Source: JADHMP01 sp016779985 (lineage in GTDB: Bacteria; Bacteroidota; Bacteroidia; Flavobacteriales; Flavobacteriaceae). Taken from it: a stretch of 64,000 nt of DNA. Location: positions 1 through 64,000 of the forward strand of contig JADHMP010000007.1 in assembly GCA_016779985.1 (NCBI GenBank). Direction: 5' to 3'. The position numbers and the translations under genes are program-made. Below the pieces are notes generated by a model that saw only the letters and a program-made list of their open reading frames with translations, did no database searches and was not told where the DNA came from. This document shows, one piece after another, positions 1-9,779 of the stretch (position 1 is the first letter of the stretch; every line of letters begins with the position of its first letter).

Positions 1-2
1 TA

Positions 3-89
3 CTACCAGATATAGAGGATATGAAAAAATGGAATGAATATGTCAAATTACAGCGAGAAATGGGTAAAAAAGATTGGGAAATTTTCTAA
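3..89 (+). CDS. C-terminal end of an unidentified protein (partial)
   Basis: An open frame runs from the left edge of the window and stops at TAA 87-89, giving the last 28 residues of a protein that ends KKDWEIF. It is charged and aromatic, with no recognisable motif, so I cannot name the family. It faces yqeY tail to tail with only 17 bases between the stops, and that tight convergent packing supports it being a real gene end rather than chance. The rest of the gene lies outside the window. Confidence 0.5.
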   Translation, partial: LPDIEDMKKWNEYVKLQREMGKKDWEIF

Positions 90-106
90 CTAATTACTTT
101 TTTTAC

Positions 107-562
107 TTAACCCCCGACGAGCTTTTCCTTTATAATTGAAGCCAATTTTTTTCCATCGACCCTACCAGCCATTTTAGAATTGGCAATGCCCATTACTTTC
201 CCCATATCCTTCATTCCTTTTGCACCCAATTGACTAATGATGCTTTCAACTTCTTTTTTAACAGTCTCTTCATCCATAGGTTCTGGAAGAAATTGACGTA
301 TCAAAACTGCTTGACTTTCTTCTGGGATGGCTAAATCATCTCTATTTTGTGCTCTAAACAATGAAGCACTTTCTTGCCTTTGTTTTACTAATTTTTGTAG
401 TAGCTTTATTTCATCAGCTTCCGCTATTTGAATTGTGCCTTTGCCCTCAGTTTTAAGTAAAAGTAGTGCTGATTTAATTGCCCTGTAGGCATTGAGCGCT
501 TCTTTATCTTTAGACTTCATTGCTTTCTTTAGAGCTGTTGTTATTTTATTTTCTAGTGACAT
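107..562 (-). CDS. yqeY: GatB/YqeY domain protein
   Basis: This is a 151-residue protein of the GatB/YqeY family, related to the tRNA-binding tail domain of the GatB subunit of glutamyl-tRNA(Gln) amidotransferase. Family hallmarks are visible: an N-terminal helix with RAIKSAL near residue 27, KDMGKVMG near residue 116 and GRVDGKKL near residue 133. Free-standing YqeY proteins are thought to act in tRNA-dependent amidation or tRNA binding, but the precise role is not established. It lies 26 bp downstream of ftsZ on the same strand, the usual position at the end of the Bacteroidetes dcw cluster, and is probably co-transcribed with it. Confidence 0.9.
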   Translation of the reverse strand: MSLENKITTALKKAMKSKDKEALNAYRAIKSALLLLKTEGKGTIQIAEADEIKLLQKLVKQRQESASLFRAQNRDDLAIPEESQAVLIRQFLPEPMDEETVKKEVESIISQLGAKGMKDMGKVMGIANSKMAGRVDGKKLASIIKEKLVGG

Positions 563-588
563 ATTTTTTTAATCTAAATAATTTATTA

Positions 589-2814
589 TTAGTCTACACT
601 ATCATGCAAAAAAGAGTTATTTGAACGTAGATGCAAACCAGATTGTTCGTCTTCATTTAGGGAGGTTCTAGAGGCAGGGGGGGGCTCCTTTTCTGAGAGA
701 TCCATTCCTTTACGTTCAAAGGCTGGTTTGTTTTCCAATTCATCAATTCTTTGCAGTTGATATTTGAATTTATAATTGAATTTTTTGAGCTGTTCTTTTC
801 TAATTTCATTGTTTTTTGAAAATGATTCCTCAATGGGCTGGTCAAAAGGATTTGATTCATCACTTTCTTCAATAGTATGCTTTTCTTCGGAAGATATTGG
901 TTGGTTTTCTGTCTCTTGACCACTCTGTGGAGCCTCCTCAGGAGTAGAACTTGTTTTTAATTCAAACTCTATTGCATGCTCTTCAAAATCAAAAGTTTCT
1001 TCTTGACTATCATGAGAATCTGAATCTAGCCTCTGTTTGTTTTCGGCTACTGTAGTCTCTTTTATTTCAAACACATTCTCAAAAGGTTTTTCAAAATCCA
1101 TCGCTATTTGTGATTCCTCATCTAAGACATGCTCAGGATCATTAACCTCTATGTCCGATAATTCCTTTGAGCTAATTTCATTGAAAACAAATTCTTCTGG
1201 ATCGTTTTCTGATTCTGTTTCTGTTTCAGTTTTAACTATAAATTCTTCTACATCGTTGGGTTCAAGATTAAACAAAGCTGTTTCTTCAAATTGATGTTCG
1301 GTTTCTTCTTCTATTTTTCCAAAAGTGTCATATTTCAACTCCTCTACCTGGTTTTGAGATGGTTCATCTTTCTCCTGATCGATTAGATTATATTCTATTT
1401 TATCTACCACTGAAGGGGTATTCATTTCTGCAATCAGATCTGATTCATCCATTTCTTCAATTGGTTGCTCATTTATAGGAGTTAATTCATCTTCTAATAT
1501 TTTTTCTGCATCTTGAGAAGTTAACGCGTTTTCTTCTTGATCATTAATAAATGAATCTTCCTCTTCTGGTGCTATCACCTGTGGTTCAGCCTCAATTATT
1601 TCATAAACCACCTCCATATTCATAATTTCGTGTGCCAGCATTTCGTCTTCTTCAGCAAAAGAATCGTCCATAGAAGGCTCTATTTTCTCCTTTTCAATTG
1701 GAGCTTCAAAGGCATCTAAGGGCTGGGGTTCAATATCTACTTCCTTTTCTGTTAGGTCTTGTTCTACTTTTTGTTCATCTTCAAGTGAATGAATAATTTT
1801 TTTTGCTTCGGTGTTTACAATTTCTAACTGTTGCTCAGCACCAAAACCGGTAGCAATTACTGTTACAGCGACAGCATTCCCAAGAGTTTCATCTTCACCT
1901 ACACCCATGATGATATTGGTATGGTTTCCAGCTTCTGCTTGAATGAAATCATTAATTTCCCCTATTTCATCAATCGTTATTTCCTCTGAACCAGAAACTA
2001 TGAGTAACAAGACGTTCTTACAACCAGTAATTTTATTGTCATTTAGCAAAGGAGAATCCAAGGCATTTTCGATGGCTTCCTGAGCTCTATTGGAACCCGA
2101 TGCAGAGCCTGATCCCATTATGGCAGTTCCTGAATTGGTCAATACAGTTTTTGCATCTTTTAAATCAATATTTTGGGTATAATGATGTGTAATTACTTCT
2201 GCAATGCCCCTTGCCGCAGTAGCTAAAACCTCATCTGCCTTTGAAAAGCCAGCTTTAAAGCCTAGATTGCCATAAACCATCCGCAATTTGTTATTATTAA
2301 TAACGATTAAAGCGTCTACTGTTTTCTTTATCTTTTCAAGCCCTTCTTGTGCCTGCTCTAGTCTAATTTTTCCTTCAAATTGAAAAGGCATAGTCACAAT
2401 TCCAACAGTGAGTATATCGAGATCTTTAGCCATTTTCGCAATAATTGGGGCCGCTCCGGTACCTGTACCCCCGCCCATTCCAGCTGTGATAAATACCATC
2501 TTGGTTCTTGTATGCAATAGAGTTTCAAGCTCTACCTTACTTTCTTGAGCTGCCAAAGCACCAACTTCTGGGTTTGCACCAGCACCTAATCCTTCGGTTA
2601 AACTCGCTCCCAACTGTATCTTTGTTGGAACCGGACTTTCCATTAGTGCTTGTGCATCTGTATTGGTCACCACAAAATCAACGCCATTTATGCCTTGGCT
2701 AAACATGTAGTTTATAGCATTACTTCCACCTCCGCCAACACCAATCACTTTGATTACGTTGCTTTTATTTTTAGGCAAATCAAAATTAAAATCGTTAGTT
2801 ACATCGTTTTCCAT
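589..2814 (-). CDS. ftsZ: Cell division GTPase FtsZ with long acidic tail
   Basis: FtsZ is the tubulin-like GTPase that polymerises into the Z ring at mid-cell. The GTP-binding signature GGGTGTG is at residues 114-120, and the T7 catalytic loop NIDLKDAKTVL follows near residue 215. The GTPase core ends around residue 330. The protein is 741 residues, whereas typical FtsZ is 350-450. The extra roughly 400 residues are an acidic Glu/Asp/Ser-rich linker that looks disordered, ending in a conserved-looking terminal peptide, NNSFLHDSVD. That peptide is the likely docking site for FtsA and other partners. Long tails are usual in Flavobacteriia, though this one is at the long end. It follows ftsA by 11 bp at the end of the dcw operon. 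Confidence 0.97.
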   Translation of the reverse strand: MENDVTNDFNFDLPKNKSNVIKVIGVGGGGSNAINYMFSQGINGVDFVVTNTDAQALMESPVPTKIQLGASLTEGLGAGANPEVGALAAQESKVELETLLHTRTKMVFITAGMGGGTGTGAAPIIAKMAKDLDILTVGIVTMPFQFEGKIRLEQAQEGLEKIKKTVDALIVINNNKLRMVYGNLGFKAGFSKADEVLATAARGIAEVITHHYTQNIDLKDAKTVLTNSGTAIMGSGSASGSNRAQEAIENALDSPLLNDNKITGCKNVLLLIVSGSEEITIDEIGEINDFIQAEAGNHTNIIMGVGEDETLGNAVAVTVIATGFGAEQQLEIVNTEAKKIIHSLEDEQKVEQDLTEKEVDIEPQPLDAFEAPIEKEKIEPSMDDSFAEEDEMLAHEIMNMEVVYEIIEAEPQVIAPEEEDSFINDQEENALTSQDAEKILEDELTPINEQPIEEMDESDLIAEMNTPSVVDKIEYNLIDQEKDEPSQNQVEELKYDTFGKIEEETEHQFEETALFNLEPNDVEEFIVKTETETESENDPEEFVFNEISSKELSDIEVNDPEHVLDEESQIAMDFEKPFENVFEIKETTVAENKQRLDSDSHDSQEETFDFEEHAIEFELKTSSTPEEAPQSGQETENQPISSEEKHTIEESDESNPFDQPIEESFSKNNEIRKEQLKKFNYKFKYQLQRIDELENKPAFERKGMDLSEKEPPPASRTSLNEDEQSGLHLRSNNSFLHDSVD

Positions 2815-2825
2815 AATTATTCCCT

Positions 2826-4136
2826 TTAAGCTTTATCTAAGAATTCTTTTAGAGTATCTCCAAATTTTTCTAAAATGGTTTTACGGTATTTCTGTTTTGG
2901 GCCTGTATTGGTCGTATTTATTATTTCCTGTTCTTCATCTTGTGGCTCATCATCTTCAATAAGATCTTCTAGCTCTTGTTTTTCAATGGCATTCATCAAT
3001 AATCCTACAGAGGTTGCAAAAAGCGGACTCGCTACGCTGTCTTGTGTTTTTCCAGCTAAATGTTCACTTGGATAGCCCACCCTAGAATCCATTCCAGTTA
3101 TGTATTCAACCAATTGTTTTAGATGTTTGAGTTGGCTTCCTCCTCCTGTGAGCACTATTCCCGCTATGAGTTTCTTTTTTTGCTCTTCATGCCCATAGTT
3201 TTTTATTTCAAGATATACTTGCTCAATAATCTCTACTACCCTAGCATTAATTATTTTAGAAAGTGTTTTTAAAGAAATTTCTTTAGGATCTCGACCTCTC
3301 AAACCGGGTATAGAAACAATTTCAGTATCGCGATTTTCTCCTGGCCATGCTGAACCAAATTTTACCTTCAATAATTCTGCTTGTTTTTCAATTATTGAAC
3401 ACCCCTCTTTAATATCCTCAGTAATTACATTGCCTCCAAAAGGAATAACAGCAGTGTGCCTAATAATGCCATCTTTGAAGATAGCTAAATCGGTCGTTCC
3501 GCCACCAATATCTATCAATGCTACACCTGCTTCTTTTTCTTCATGACTCAACACAGCCTCGGCTGAGGCAAGTGGTTCTAGGGTGATGTTTGACATTTTT
3601 AATCCCGCACTCTTAATACATCTTCCGATGTTTCTGATAGAGGCTATTTGGCCAACAACAACATGAAAATTGGCTTCCAAGCGACCTCCATACATTCCTA
3701 TGGGTTCTTTTATTTCTCCAACGCCATCAACCTTGTACTCTTGAGGTAAAACATGGATAATTTCTTCTCCTGGGAGCATCACCAATTTGTACACTTGCTG
3801 AATTAGCTTCTGTATATCGTCTTCGTTAATAACTTCATCAGCATTTTCTCTTGTAATATAGTCACTATGTTGTATGCTTCTTATGTGCTGTCCGGCAATG
3901 CCTACAACCACCTCCTCAAATTCATTGTCTGAAGACGTTTTGGCCTCTAAAACCGCTTGTTGAATGGATTGTATTGTTTGGGTAATGTTATTGACAACCC
4001 CGCGGTGGACACCCAAACTTTTAGATTTACCGACGCCAAGTATTTCGACCTTATTGAATTCGTTTTTTTGACCTACTAAGGCCACTATCTTGGTGGTTCC
4101 AATATCTAGGCCAACTGCTATTTCGTTATTTTTCAT
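2826..4136 (-). CDS. ftsA: Cell division protein FtsA
   Basis: FtsA is the actin-fold ATPase that tethers FtsZ filaments to the inner face of the membrane and recruits later divisome proteins. The phosphate-1 motif GLDIGTTKI is at residues 9-17, and a phosphate-2 type motif, ALIDIGGGTTDLA, lies near residue 205. At 436 residues the length is normal. The C-terminal end, FGDTLKEFLD, forms an amphipathic helix that can serve as the membrane-targeting sequence. It overlaps ftsQ by 4 bp (ATGA-type junction), so the two are translationally coupled. Confidence 0.97.
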   Translation of the reverse strand: MKNNEIAVGLDIGTTKIVALVGQKNEFNKVEILGVGKSKSLGVHRGVVNNITQTIQSIQQAVLEAKTSSDNEFEEVVVGIAGQHIRSIQHSDYITRENADEVINEDDIQKLIQQVYKLVMLPGEEIIHVLPQEYKVDGVGEIKEPIGMYGGRLEANFHVVVGQIASIRNIGRCIKSAGLKMSNITLEPLASAEAVLSHEEKEAGVALIDIGGGTTDLAIFKDGIIRHTAVIPFGGNVITEDIKEGCSIIEKQAELLKVKFGSAWPGENRDTEIVSIPGLRGRDPKEISLKTLSKIINARVVEIIEQVYLEIKNYGHEEQKKKLIAGIVLTGGGSQLKHLKQLVEYITGMDSRVGYPSEHLAGKTQDSVASPLFATSVGLLMNAIEKQELEDLIEDDEPQDEEQEIINTTNTGPKQKYRKTILEKFGDTLKEFLDKA

Positions 4137-4852
4137 AATACTAAAGTGTTTTGTGCAACTACTTGATTTTTATATTTTAAATTGATTACGTTATATCCTT
4201 TCAAGGTGTCTTGCGCTCTTTGGAAAGCACAAAATATTTTTAGTTTTTTTATTTTTTCTTTTAATCGATAAGAATCACCAAATATGATTTTAAAAGGGTA
4301 AGATCGAAGAGTTATAAAATAATTTCCCTCGTTAAAACTCAATGCTCTTAATTCTGATTGAATAAAATTATCTTGTTCAAATTGAGTAAAGAATTGAACA
4401 ACTTCTTGCATACGATCTTCTGGAAGAGGCCCTCGAAATAAAGGGAGAATCTCATCATATTTTTCATAAAAAGGAAAACGCTCTGCTTTCTGATCTACAA
4501 AATATTTTAGTGTGTCCTCTACTAAAAAAAACGGTTTTCTCTCTGTCACTTTTACCCCAATAACTCCCGAGGGTTTTAGAAAGACTTCTGCATTTTCAAC
4601 AACTTCGTTTTGTTCTAAAGCTACCTCGACTTCACTCAAAACTAAACTATCTTTAACCTTGTAGAACGATTGGTTTTGGTTTTGTGTTAACAATTTATTA
4701 ACGACGGAGTCATTTAAAATATGTGGCTTTTTTTCAAAAAGAATCTCAATATTTAGAGTCTGCTTCTGGTGGTTTTGCTTTTGTGCAATAAGTGCTAGGA
4801 ATACCATAAACCCAAAACAAAAAAATAAAAATATCACGTTTTTATAAGTCAT
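4133..4852 (-). CDS. ftsQ: Cell division protein FtsQ
   Basis: This is a 239-residue bitopic membrane protein with one N-terminal membrane segment (about residues 5-22) followed by a periplasmic part, the layout of FtsQ/DivIB. The family links early divisome proteins to FtsW/FtsI. Similarity is weak, as is usual for Bacteroidetes FtsQ, but the region VTERKPFFLVEDT near residue 112 matches the conserved POTRA-to-beta transition. The name rests mainly on its position between murC and ftsA and its topology. It overlaps both neighbours by 4 bp. Confidence 0.88.
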   Translation of the reverse strand: MTYKNVIFLFFCFGFMVFLALIAQKQNHQKQTLNIEILFEKKPHILNDSVVNKLLTQNQNQSFYKVKDSLVLSEVEVALEQNEVVENAEVFLKPSGVIGVKVTERKPFFLVEDTLKYFVDQKAERFPFYEKYDEILPLFRGPLPEDRMQEVVQFFTQFEQDNFIQSELRALSFNEGNYFITLRSYPFKIIFGDSYRLKEKIKKLKIFCAFQRAQDTLKGYNVINLKYKNQVVAQNTLVL

Positions 4853-6183
4853 GTTGTCGGGTTTAATTGCATTAAAATTTTTTGTACTTCAAGACCAATA
4901 TCTCCTGCTCCAGCCATCACCAATAAGTCGGCCTTAGATTCTTCTATTGCACTGAGAAGATCAACTTTTTGCACTTTCTTTTTATTGGGATTGGTTATCA
5001 AATTCAATAAATTATCTGACGTAACACCTTCAATTGGAAGCTCTCTTGCTGGATAAATATCCAATAAAATCACTTCGTCGAATTCAGATAAAACGCTTGC
5101 AAAATCGCAAATAAAATCTCTTGTTCTTGAAAACAAGTGAGGCTGAAAAACAATGCCATTTTTACGCTTAGGATATGTAGATTTTATGGTTTTTAAAACT
5201 GCCTTAAGTTCAACAGGGTGGTGAGCATAGTCATCAATAAGAAGCAAATCATCTAAATGGTATTGATTCATTCTACGTTCTATTCCTGGAAATGAAGCCA
5301 ACCCTTTTTGAATCGATTCAAACGAAACACCTTCAAGATGAGCAAGAGATATTGCGCATAATGCATTGACAAGATTATGTTTCCCTATTTGATTGAAATA
5401 AAGTGCTTTTTCCTCTCCCTCTGGTGTTACCACATCAAATAAATAACCCTCATTGTGTGGCTTAAAACTTGGGATACTGTAGGAAGCATTCGCTTCAAAA
5501 CCATAGGTCAAATTTGAAAGAGGTAACCCATAAGAGACTAAAAGTGTGTTTTTCACTTGTTTTGCAAATGCAGTAAACCCTTGTTCAATTCCCTCTAATG
5601 AATCATAAATTTCCATATGATCTGCATCCATTGTAGTAATCGCTGCATGAGTAGGAAATAGCTGTAAAAAGGAACGATCATATTCGTCTGCTTCTACTAC
5701 ATAAAAATCAATTCCAGTGCTTATATAATTTGAATTATACTTTTTGACGATACCCCCTACAAAAGCAGTGAACGCACGATTATCAGTAGCAAACAAATGA
5801 GTCAAAATAGCTGCTGTGGTTGTTTTACCATGTGTGCCAGCAATAGCAAATGTTTTTTTATCACTACAAATTTTTCCTAGAAAAGCAGCTCGCTTATACA
5901 TTCTATTGCCTTGAAGATCAAAAAATTGCCATAGCGGATTTCTTTTCGGAATAGCAGCAGTATAAATTACTTCTACATTTTTATGTTTTACTTCTTCTGG
6001 CATTGCCTCTATTGTGGGCTCATACATTATATGCACTCCAACATCTGAAAGCATGCGGGTTATTGGGCTTTCCACTTTATCATAACCCCAAACACTAGCG
6101 CCATTTTCAATCAAATGCAAGGCTATTGCTGACATTCCAATGCCGCCAATTCCAATCATGAAATAGGTTTTGTTGAAAGTCAT
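4849..6183 (-). CDS. murC: UDP-N-acetylmuramate--L-alanine ligase
   Basis: MurC adds L-alanine to UDP-MurNAc, the first peptide step of peptidoglycan precursor synthesis in the cytoplasm. The N-terminal Rossmann motif GIGGIGMSA lies at residues 11-19 and the ATP loop GTHGKTTT near residue 116. The central ligase signature FAIAGTHGKTT and the C-terminal DDYAHHP motif (near residue 317) are present. At 444 residues it has the standard length. It overlaps both murG and ftsQ by 4 bp. It is distinct from the recycling ligase mpl at 28888-30249, which shares the fold. Confidence 0.97.
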   Translation of the reverse strand: MTFNKTYFMIGIGGIGMSAIALHLIENGASVWGYDKVESPITRMLSDVGVHIMYEPTIEAMPEEVKHKNVEVIYTAAIPKRNPLWQFFDLQGNRMYKRAAFLGKICSDKKTFAIAGTHGKTTTAAILTHLFATDNRAFTAFVGGIVKKYNSNYISTGIDFYVVEADEYDRSFLQLFPTHAAITTMDADHMEIYDSLEGIEQGFTAFAKQVKNTLLVSYGLPLSNLTYGFEANASYSIPSFKPHNEGYLFDVVTPEGEEKALYFNQIGKHNLVNALCAISLAHLEGVSFESIQKGLASFPGIERRMNQYHLDDLLLIDDYAHHPVELKAVLKTIKSTYPKRKNGIVFQPHLFSRTRDFICDFASVLSEFDEVILLDIYPARELPIEGVTSDNLLNLITNPNKKKVQKVDLLSAIEESKADLLVMAGAGDIGLEVQKILMQLNPTT

Positions 6184-7271
6184 GATAGAATGATTTTTTC
6201 TAATTCATCCACTATTTCTAGAGTAGCATTAGGTTTAGCTAGTGCCCTTATTTTTGAGCCCATTTCACTTTGCATCTTTTCATCTTGCACTAAGTCTAAA
6301 AAGGTTTTTTCGAACTTTTTTTCCAAATCAATTTCTTCGATCATAATGGCAGCTTGTTGATCGACGAGGGCTTGTGCATTTTTCACCTGATGGTTAGCCG
6401 TCACATTGGGTGAGGGAATCAAAATTGATGGTTTGCCAACACAACACAACTCAGCTATGGTTCCGGCGCCGGCACGTGCTATAATTAAATCTGCAGCAGC
6501 ATAGAAAGATTCCATTTCAGTTACAAAGGGTATCACCTTTACCATTTGATTTTCCATTGAAGCGTATTGATCGTAATACAACTTGCCACATTGCCACACT
6601 ATTTGATAGCCTAAATTCATTATAAAATGAAGCTTCTTAGCTATCAAATTATTTATTGTTCTTGCTCCTAAACTACCTCCTAAAACCGCGAGTGTTCTTT
6701 TTTTCAAATTTAAATCAAGATGCTGTTTTGCTTGTGTAGGAGAAATATCAAACTGAGTAATATTTTGTCTAATAGGATTGCCTGTATAATGAATTTTTTC
6801 TTTGGGAAAGAATCGCTCCATACCCTGAAAACCAACACAGATGGCTTTTGCTTTTTGTCCTAAAATTTTGTTTGTGATACCAGGATAAGAATTTTGTTCT
6901 TGAATGAGTGTTGGTAGTCGCATCCATTGTGCCACTTGTAGTAATGCACCACTTGCAAATCCACCAGTTCCCACAACTGCCTTTGGTCTAAAGCGAACTA
7001 AAATAAAAAAAGACTGAATCAAACTAATAACTAATTTGAAAGGAAACAAAATATTGCGTAATGACAATGAACGTTGAAATCCATCAATCCAAAGACCAAC
7101 AATTCGAAAACCAGCTCTAGGAATTTGTTGCATTTCCATTTTATTATGAGCACCAACAAATAAAAGTTCTGAATCTAGGTAGCGTTGCTTGATTTCAGAC
7201 CCAATAGCTATTGCTGGGAAAATGTGCCCTCCAGTACCCCCTCCAGAAATGATGATCTTATGGCGTTTCAC
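6180..7271 (-). CDS. murG: UDP-GlcNAc:lipid I N-acetylglucosaminyltransferase MurG
   Basis: MurG is the GT28 enzyme that transfers GlcNAc to lipid I to make lipid II on the cytoplasmic membrane face. The N-terminal glycine-rich loop SGGGTGGHIFPA is at residues 9-20, and the UDP-GlcNAc binding region ARAGAGTIAE lies near residue 265. The length (363 residues) is normal. It overlaps ftsW upstream by 14 bp and murC downstream by 4 bp, in the standard dcw order. Confidence 0.97.
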   Translation of the reverse strand: MKRHKIIISGGGTGGHIFPAIAIGSEIKQRYLDSELLFVGAHNKMEMQQIPRAGFRIVGLWIDGFQRSLSLRNILFPFKLVISLIQSFFILVRFRPKAVVGTGGFASGALLQVAQWMRLPTLIQEQNSYPGITNKILGQKAKAICVGFQGMERFFPKEKIHYTGNPIRQNITQFDISPTQAKQHLDLNLKKRTLAVLGGSLGARTINNLIAKKLHFIMNLGYQIVWQCGKLYYDQYASMENQMVKVIPFVTEMESFYAAADLIIARAGAGTIAELCCVGKPSILIPSPNVTANHQVKNAQALVDQQAAIMIEEIDLEKKFEKTFLDLVQDEKMQSEMGSKIRALAKPNATLEIVDELEKIILS

Positions 7272-8451
7272 TTAATATTTTTATTGGATTGTCTGTTGTT
7301 TCAAAAGAGAACTCAGGATCTTGATTTTTCGATGCGCTTACGCTTAGAATCATTCCCAAGGCAATGCACGTCATCCATGCTGAGGTTCCTCCACTACTTA
7401 TCATAGGAAGCGTTTGACCGGTCACAGGAAGAATTTGAACTGCTACTCCCATGTTTATCAATGCTTGACTTAAAATGGGCAAGCCTAAGCCAATAACTAA
7501 TAATTTTCCAAAAGTGGTGGTCGCGCGATGAGCAATGACCACCACTCTAAACAAAAGCAAAAGATAAATTAAAAGCAACCCTAGTCCGCCCACAAGTCCA
7601 AATTCTTCAATTATTATAGCATATATAAAATCAGAAGAACTTTGAGGTAAGAAATTTTTCATTCGGCTCTTACCTGCACCTAAACCGAAAATTTTTCCTG
7701 TTGCGATGGCCATCTTAGCCCTATCAATTTGATAATTACCATCTGTTTTAGAGGGGTCATTAAAATTTTCTATCCTACTCATCCAAGTATCTACACGATT
7801 GGGCATTGCCTCTGGATAGGCTCTAGCAGTCATAAAAAATAAAACAAAGAATACCACTCCACTACACACGATTCCCAGCAAATATTGAATTGGATATCCT
7901 CCTATAAAACAGAGAACTAACACCATCAAAAACAGTAGCGCTGCGGTGGATAGGTTGGAGGGCAAAATCAACCCAATAATTATAGCTATCGGAAGCCAAA
8001 AAGCTAAAATGGACTTGCTAAACGATTTAAAATTGTTTTTGTTTTTGGAAAGATATTGAGCAACATAGATCATAGTGACTACTAGTGCCAAAGTAGACGT
8101 TTGGAAACTTAACCCTACAATTGGAATCCGTATCCATCTGCTGGCATTCGCTCCATTTATAATAATCCCCTGAGAGGCTGTATAAATGAGGAGTAATACT
8201 ACAACAGGTAGTAATAAAATTGATACTCCTTTAAAATAATTATTCGGAACTCTATGAATCAAATACATGAAGAAAAACCCAATCGTTAAAATGACAAAAT
8301 GTTTGACCAAATAGCCCCAAGGGGTTCCTTTTCCAACAACATAAACTAGATTTGAGGAAGCACTAAAAACGGGCAAAAAAGAAAAGATGGCCAATAGTGT
8401 CAAAATGACCCAAAGGGCTCTATCTCCTTGTATGCTATTTAGCAATTTCAT
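7258..8451 (-). CDS. ftsW: Septal peptidoglycan polymerase FtsW (SEDS family)
   Basis: This is a 397-residue polytopic membrane protein with about ten hydrophobic segments. It carries SEDS-family motifs, including SSDFIYAIIIEEFG near residue 272 and the C-terminal LPMISSGGTSAW near residue 348. FtsW polymerises lipid II into glycan strands at the septum together with its partner transpeptidase FtsI, encoded five genes upstream. It overlaps murD by 4 bp and murG by 14 bp. Confidence 0.96.
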   Translation of the reverse strand: MKLLNSIQGDRALWVILTLLAIFSFLPVFSASSNLVYVVGKGTPWGYLVKHFVILTIGFFFMYLIHRVPNNYFKGVSILLLPVVVLLLIYTASQGIIINGANASRWIRIPIVGLSFQTSTLALVVTMIYVAQYLSKNKNNFKSFSKSILAFWLPIAIIIGLILPSNLSTAALLFLMVLVLCFIGGYPIQYLLGIVCSGVVFFVLFFMTARAYPEAMPNRVDTWMSRIENFNDPSKTDGNYQIDRAKMAIATGKIFGLGAGKSRMKNFLPQSSSDFIYAIIIEEFGLVGGLGLLLIYLLLLFRVVVIAHRATTTFGKLLVIGLGLPILSQALINMGVAVQILPVTGQTLPMISSGGTSAWMTCIALGMILSVSASKNQDPEFSFETTDNPIKILSETP

Positions 8452-9779
8452 AAATTCTTTACTGCATTTTTAAATTGATTTCCTCGATCTTCATAGTTCT
8501 GAAATAAATCAAAACTTGCACAAGCAGGCGAAAGCAAAACAGTTTCATTCTTTTCAGCAATTTTGTGAGAAATTTTTACAGCTTCTGAAATACTTTGTGT
8601 TTCAATCATTATATCACTCACATCAGCAAAGACTTCAAACAATTTTTTATTATCAATTCCTAGACAAATAATGGCTTTTACTTTTTCACGCACTAAAGGC
8701 AACAATGAGGAATAATCATTACCCTTGTCTACTCCCCCAGCTATCCAAACAGTGGGAGTAGAAATACTTTCCAAGGCAAAATAAGTGGCATTCACATTTG
8801 TTGCTTTTGAGTCATTGATGTAATCCACTTTTTGAATGGTAAATGCTTTTTCCATACGGTGGGGGGCTCCTTGGAAATGAGAAAGGCTTTTCTGAATTTG
8901 TTCTTTGCTTATAGATAATAAGTTTGCAACGGTTGCTGCTGCCATTGCGTTAAGCAAATTGTGCCGCCCTGTGAGCGTAAATTGCGAGGTGTTTATCATA
9001 ATTGGTAAATTATCATTTTCAATTTTAATTTGGTTGTCTACACAAGTGGTTTGACCTGTACTTTTGATTCCAAATGAGTGTAGTTTTGCATTACTTTTTG
9101 TGTTTTTTAAGGCATCTATCAATATTGGATCATCCGCATTAAAAATCAAAAAGTCTGATTCTTTTTGGTATTTTGTTAAGTTGAGTTTGGCTTGGACATA
9201 GTGGGCAATATTATTTCCATATCGATCCAAGTGATCAGGTGTAATGTTTGTGATTACTCCTATTTTAGGGGCAAAAGTGTTAATATCGTCTAATTGAAAA
9301 CTACTGACTTCCAAAACATAATAATCGTGAGATGTCTCCTTTACCAAACGGGCAAAGCTATTTCCTATATTTCCACCCACGGCTACATCTAATCCTGCTT
9401 CTTTTAATATGGCATAGGTCAACATAGTAGTGGTTGTTTTGCCATTGCTCCCTGTTATAGCAATTATATTTGCTTTGGTATAACGTGATGCAAATTCAAT
9501 TTCAGATACAACAGTTTTCGCATGAGAGATTAAATCTTGAACGATGGGGGCTTCTTTTGGAATTCCTGGACTTTTTATAATCCAACGCGCATCGCGCATA
9601 GTATTTAGAGTATGTTGATGTTCCTCCCAGTCTATGTGCTCTTTGTTGAATAATTCTTGAGTAGTTTTTGAAATGCTTGAAGCGTCTGAAACAAATACTG
9701 AAAAACCTTGTTTTTGCGCTAATAATGCAGCCCCTACTCCACTTTCACCTGCCCCTAAAACCACTACTTTTTCTTTCAT
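8448..9779 (-). CDS. murD: UDP-N-acetylmuramoylalanine--D-glutamate ligase
   Basis: MurD adds D-glutamate to UDP-MurNAc-L-Ala in the cytoplasm. It shows an N-terminal nucleotide fold with GAGESGVGAA at residues 9-18, the ATP loop GSNGKTTT near residue 110, and the Mur ligase motif NDSKATN near residue 317 in the C-terminal domain. The length (443 residues) is normal. It abuts mraY and overlaps ftsW by 4 bp. Confidence 0.97.
   Translation of the reverse strand: MKEKVVVLGAGESGVGAALLAQKQGFSVFVSDASSISKTTQELFNKEHIDWEEHQHTLNTMRDARWIIKSPGIPKEAPIVQDLISHAKTVVSEIEFASRYTKANIIAITGSNGKTTTTMLTYAILKEAGLDVAVGGNIGNSFARLVKETSHDYYVLEVSSFQLDDINTFAPKIGVITNITPDHLDRYGNNIAHYVQAKLNLTKYQKESDFLIFNADDPILIDALKNTKSNAKLHSFGIKSTGQTTCVDNQIKIENDNLPIMINTSQFTLTGRHNLLNAMAAATVANLLSISKEQIQKSLSHFQGAPHRMEKAFTIQKVDYINDSKATNVNATYFALESISTPTVWIAGGVDKGNDYSSLLPLVREKVKAIICLGIDNKKLFEVFADVSDIMIETQSISEAVKISHKIAEKNETVLLSPACASFDLFQNYEDRGNQFKNAVKNL

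Noticed and set aside
657..1294. Open frames over the FtsZ tail on both strands (minus 657-923, plus 1037-1294)
   Set aside because: They overlie the low-complexity acidic linker, have Ser/Lys-rich biased composition and no motif. They are shadows of ftsZ.
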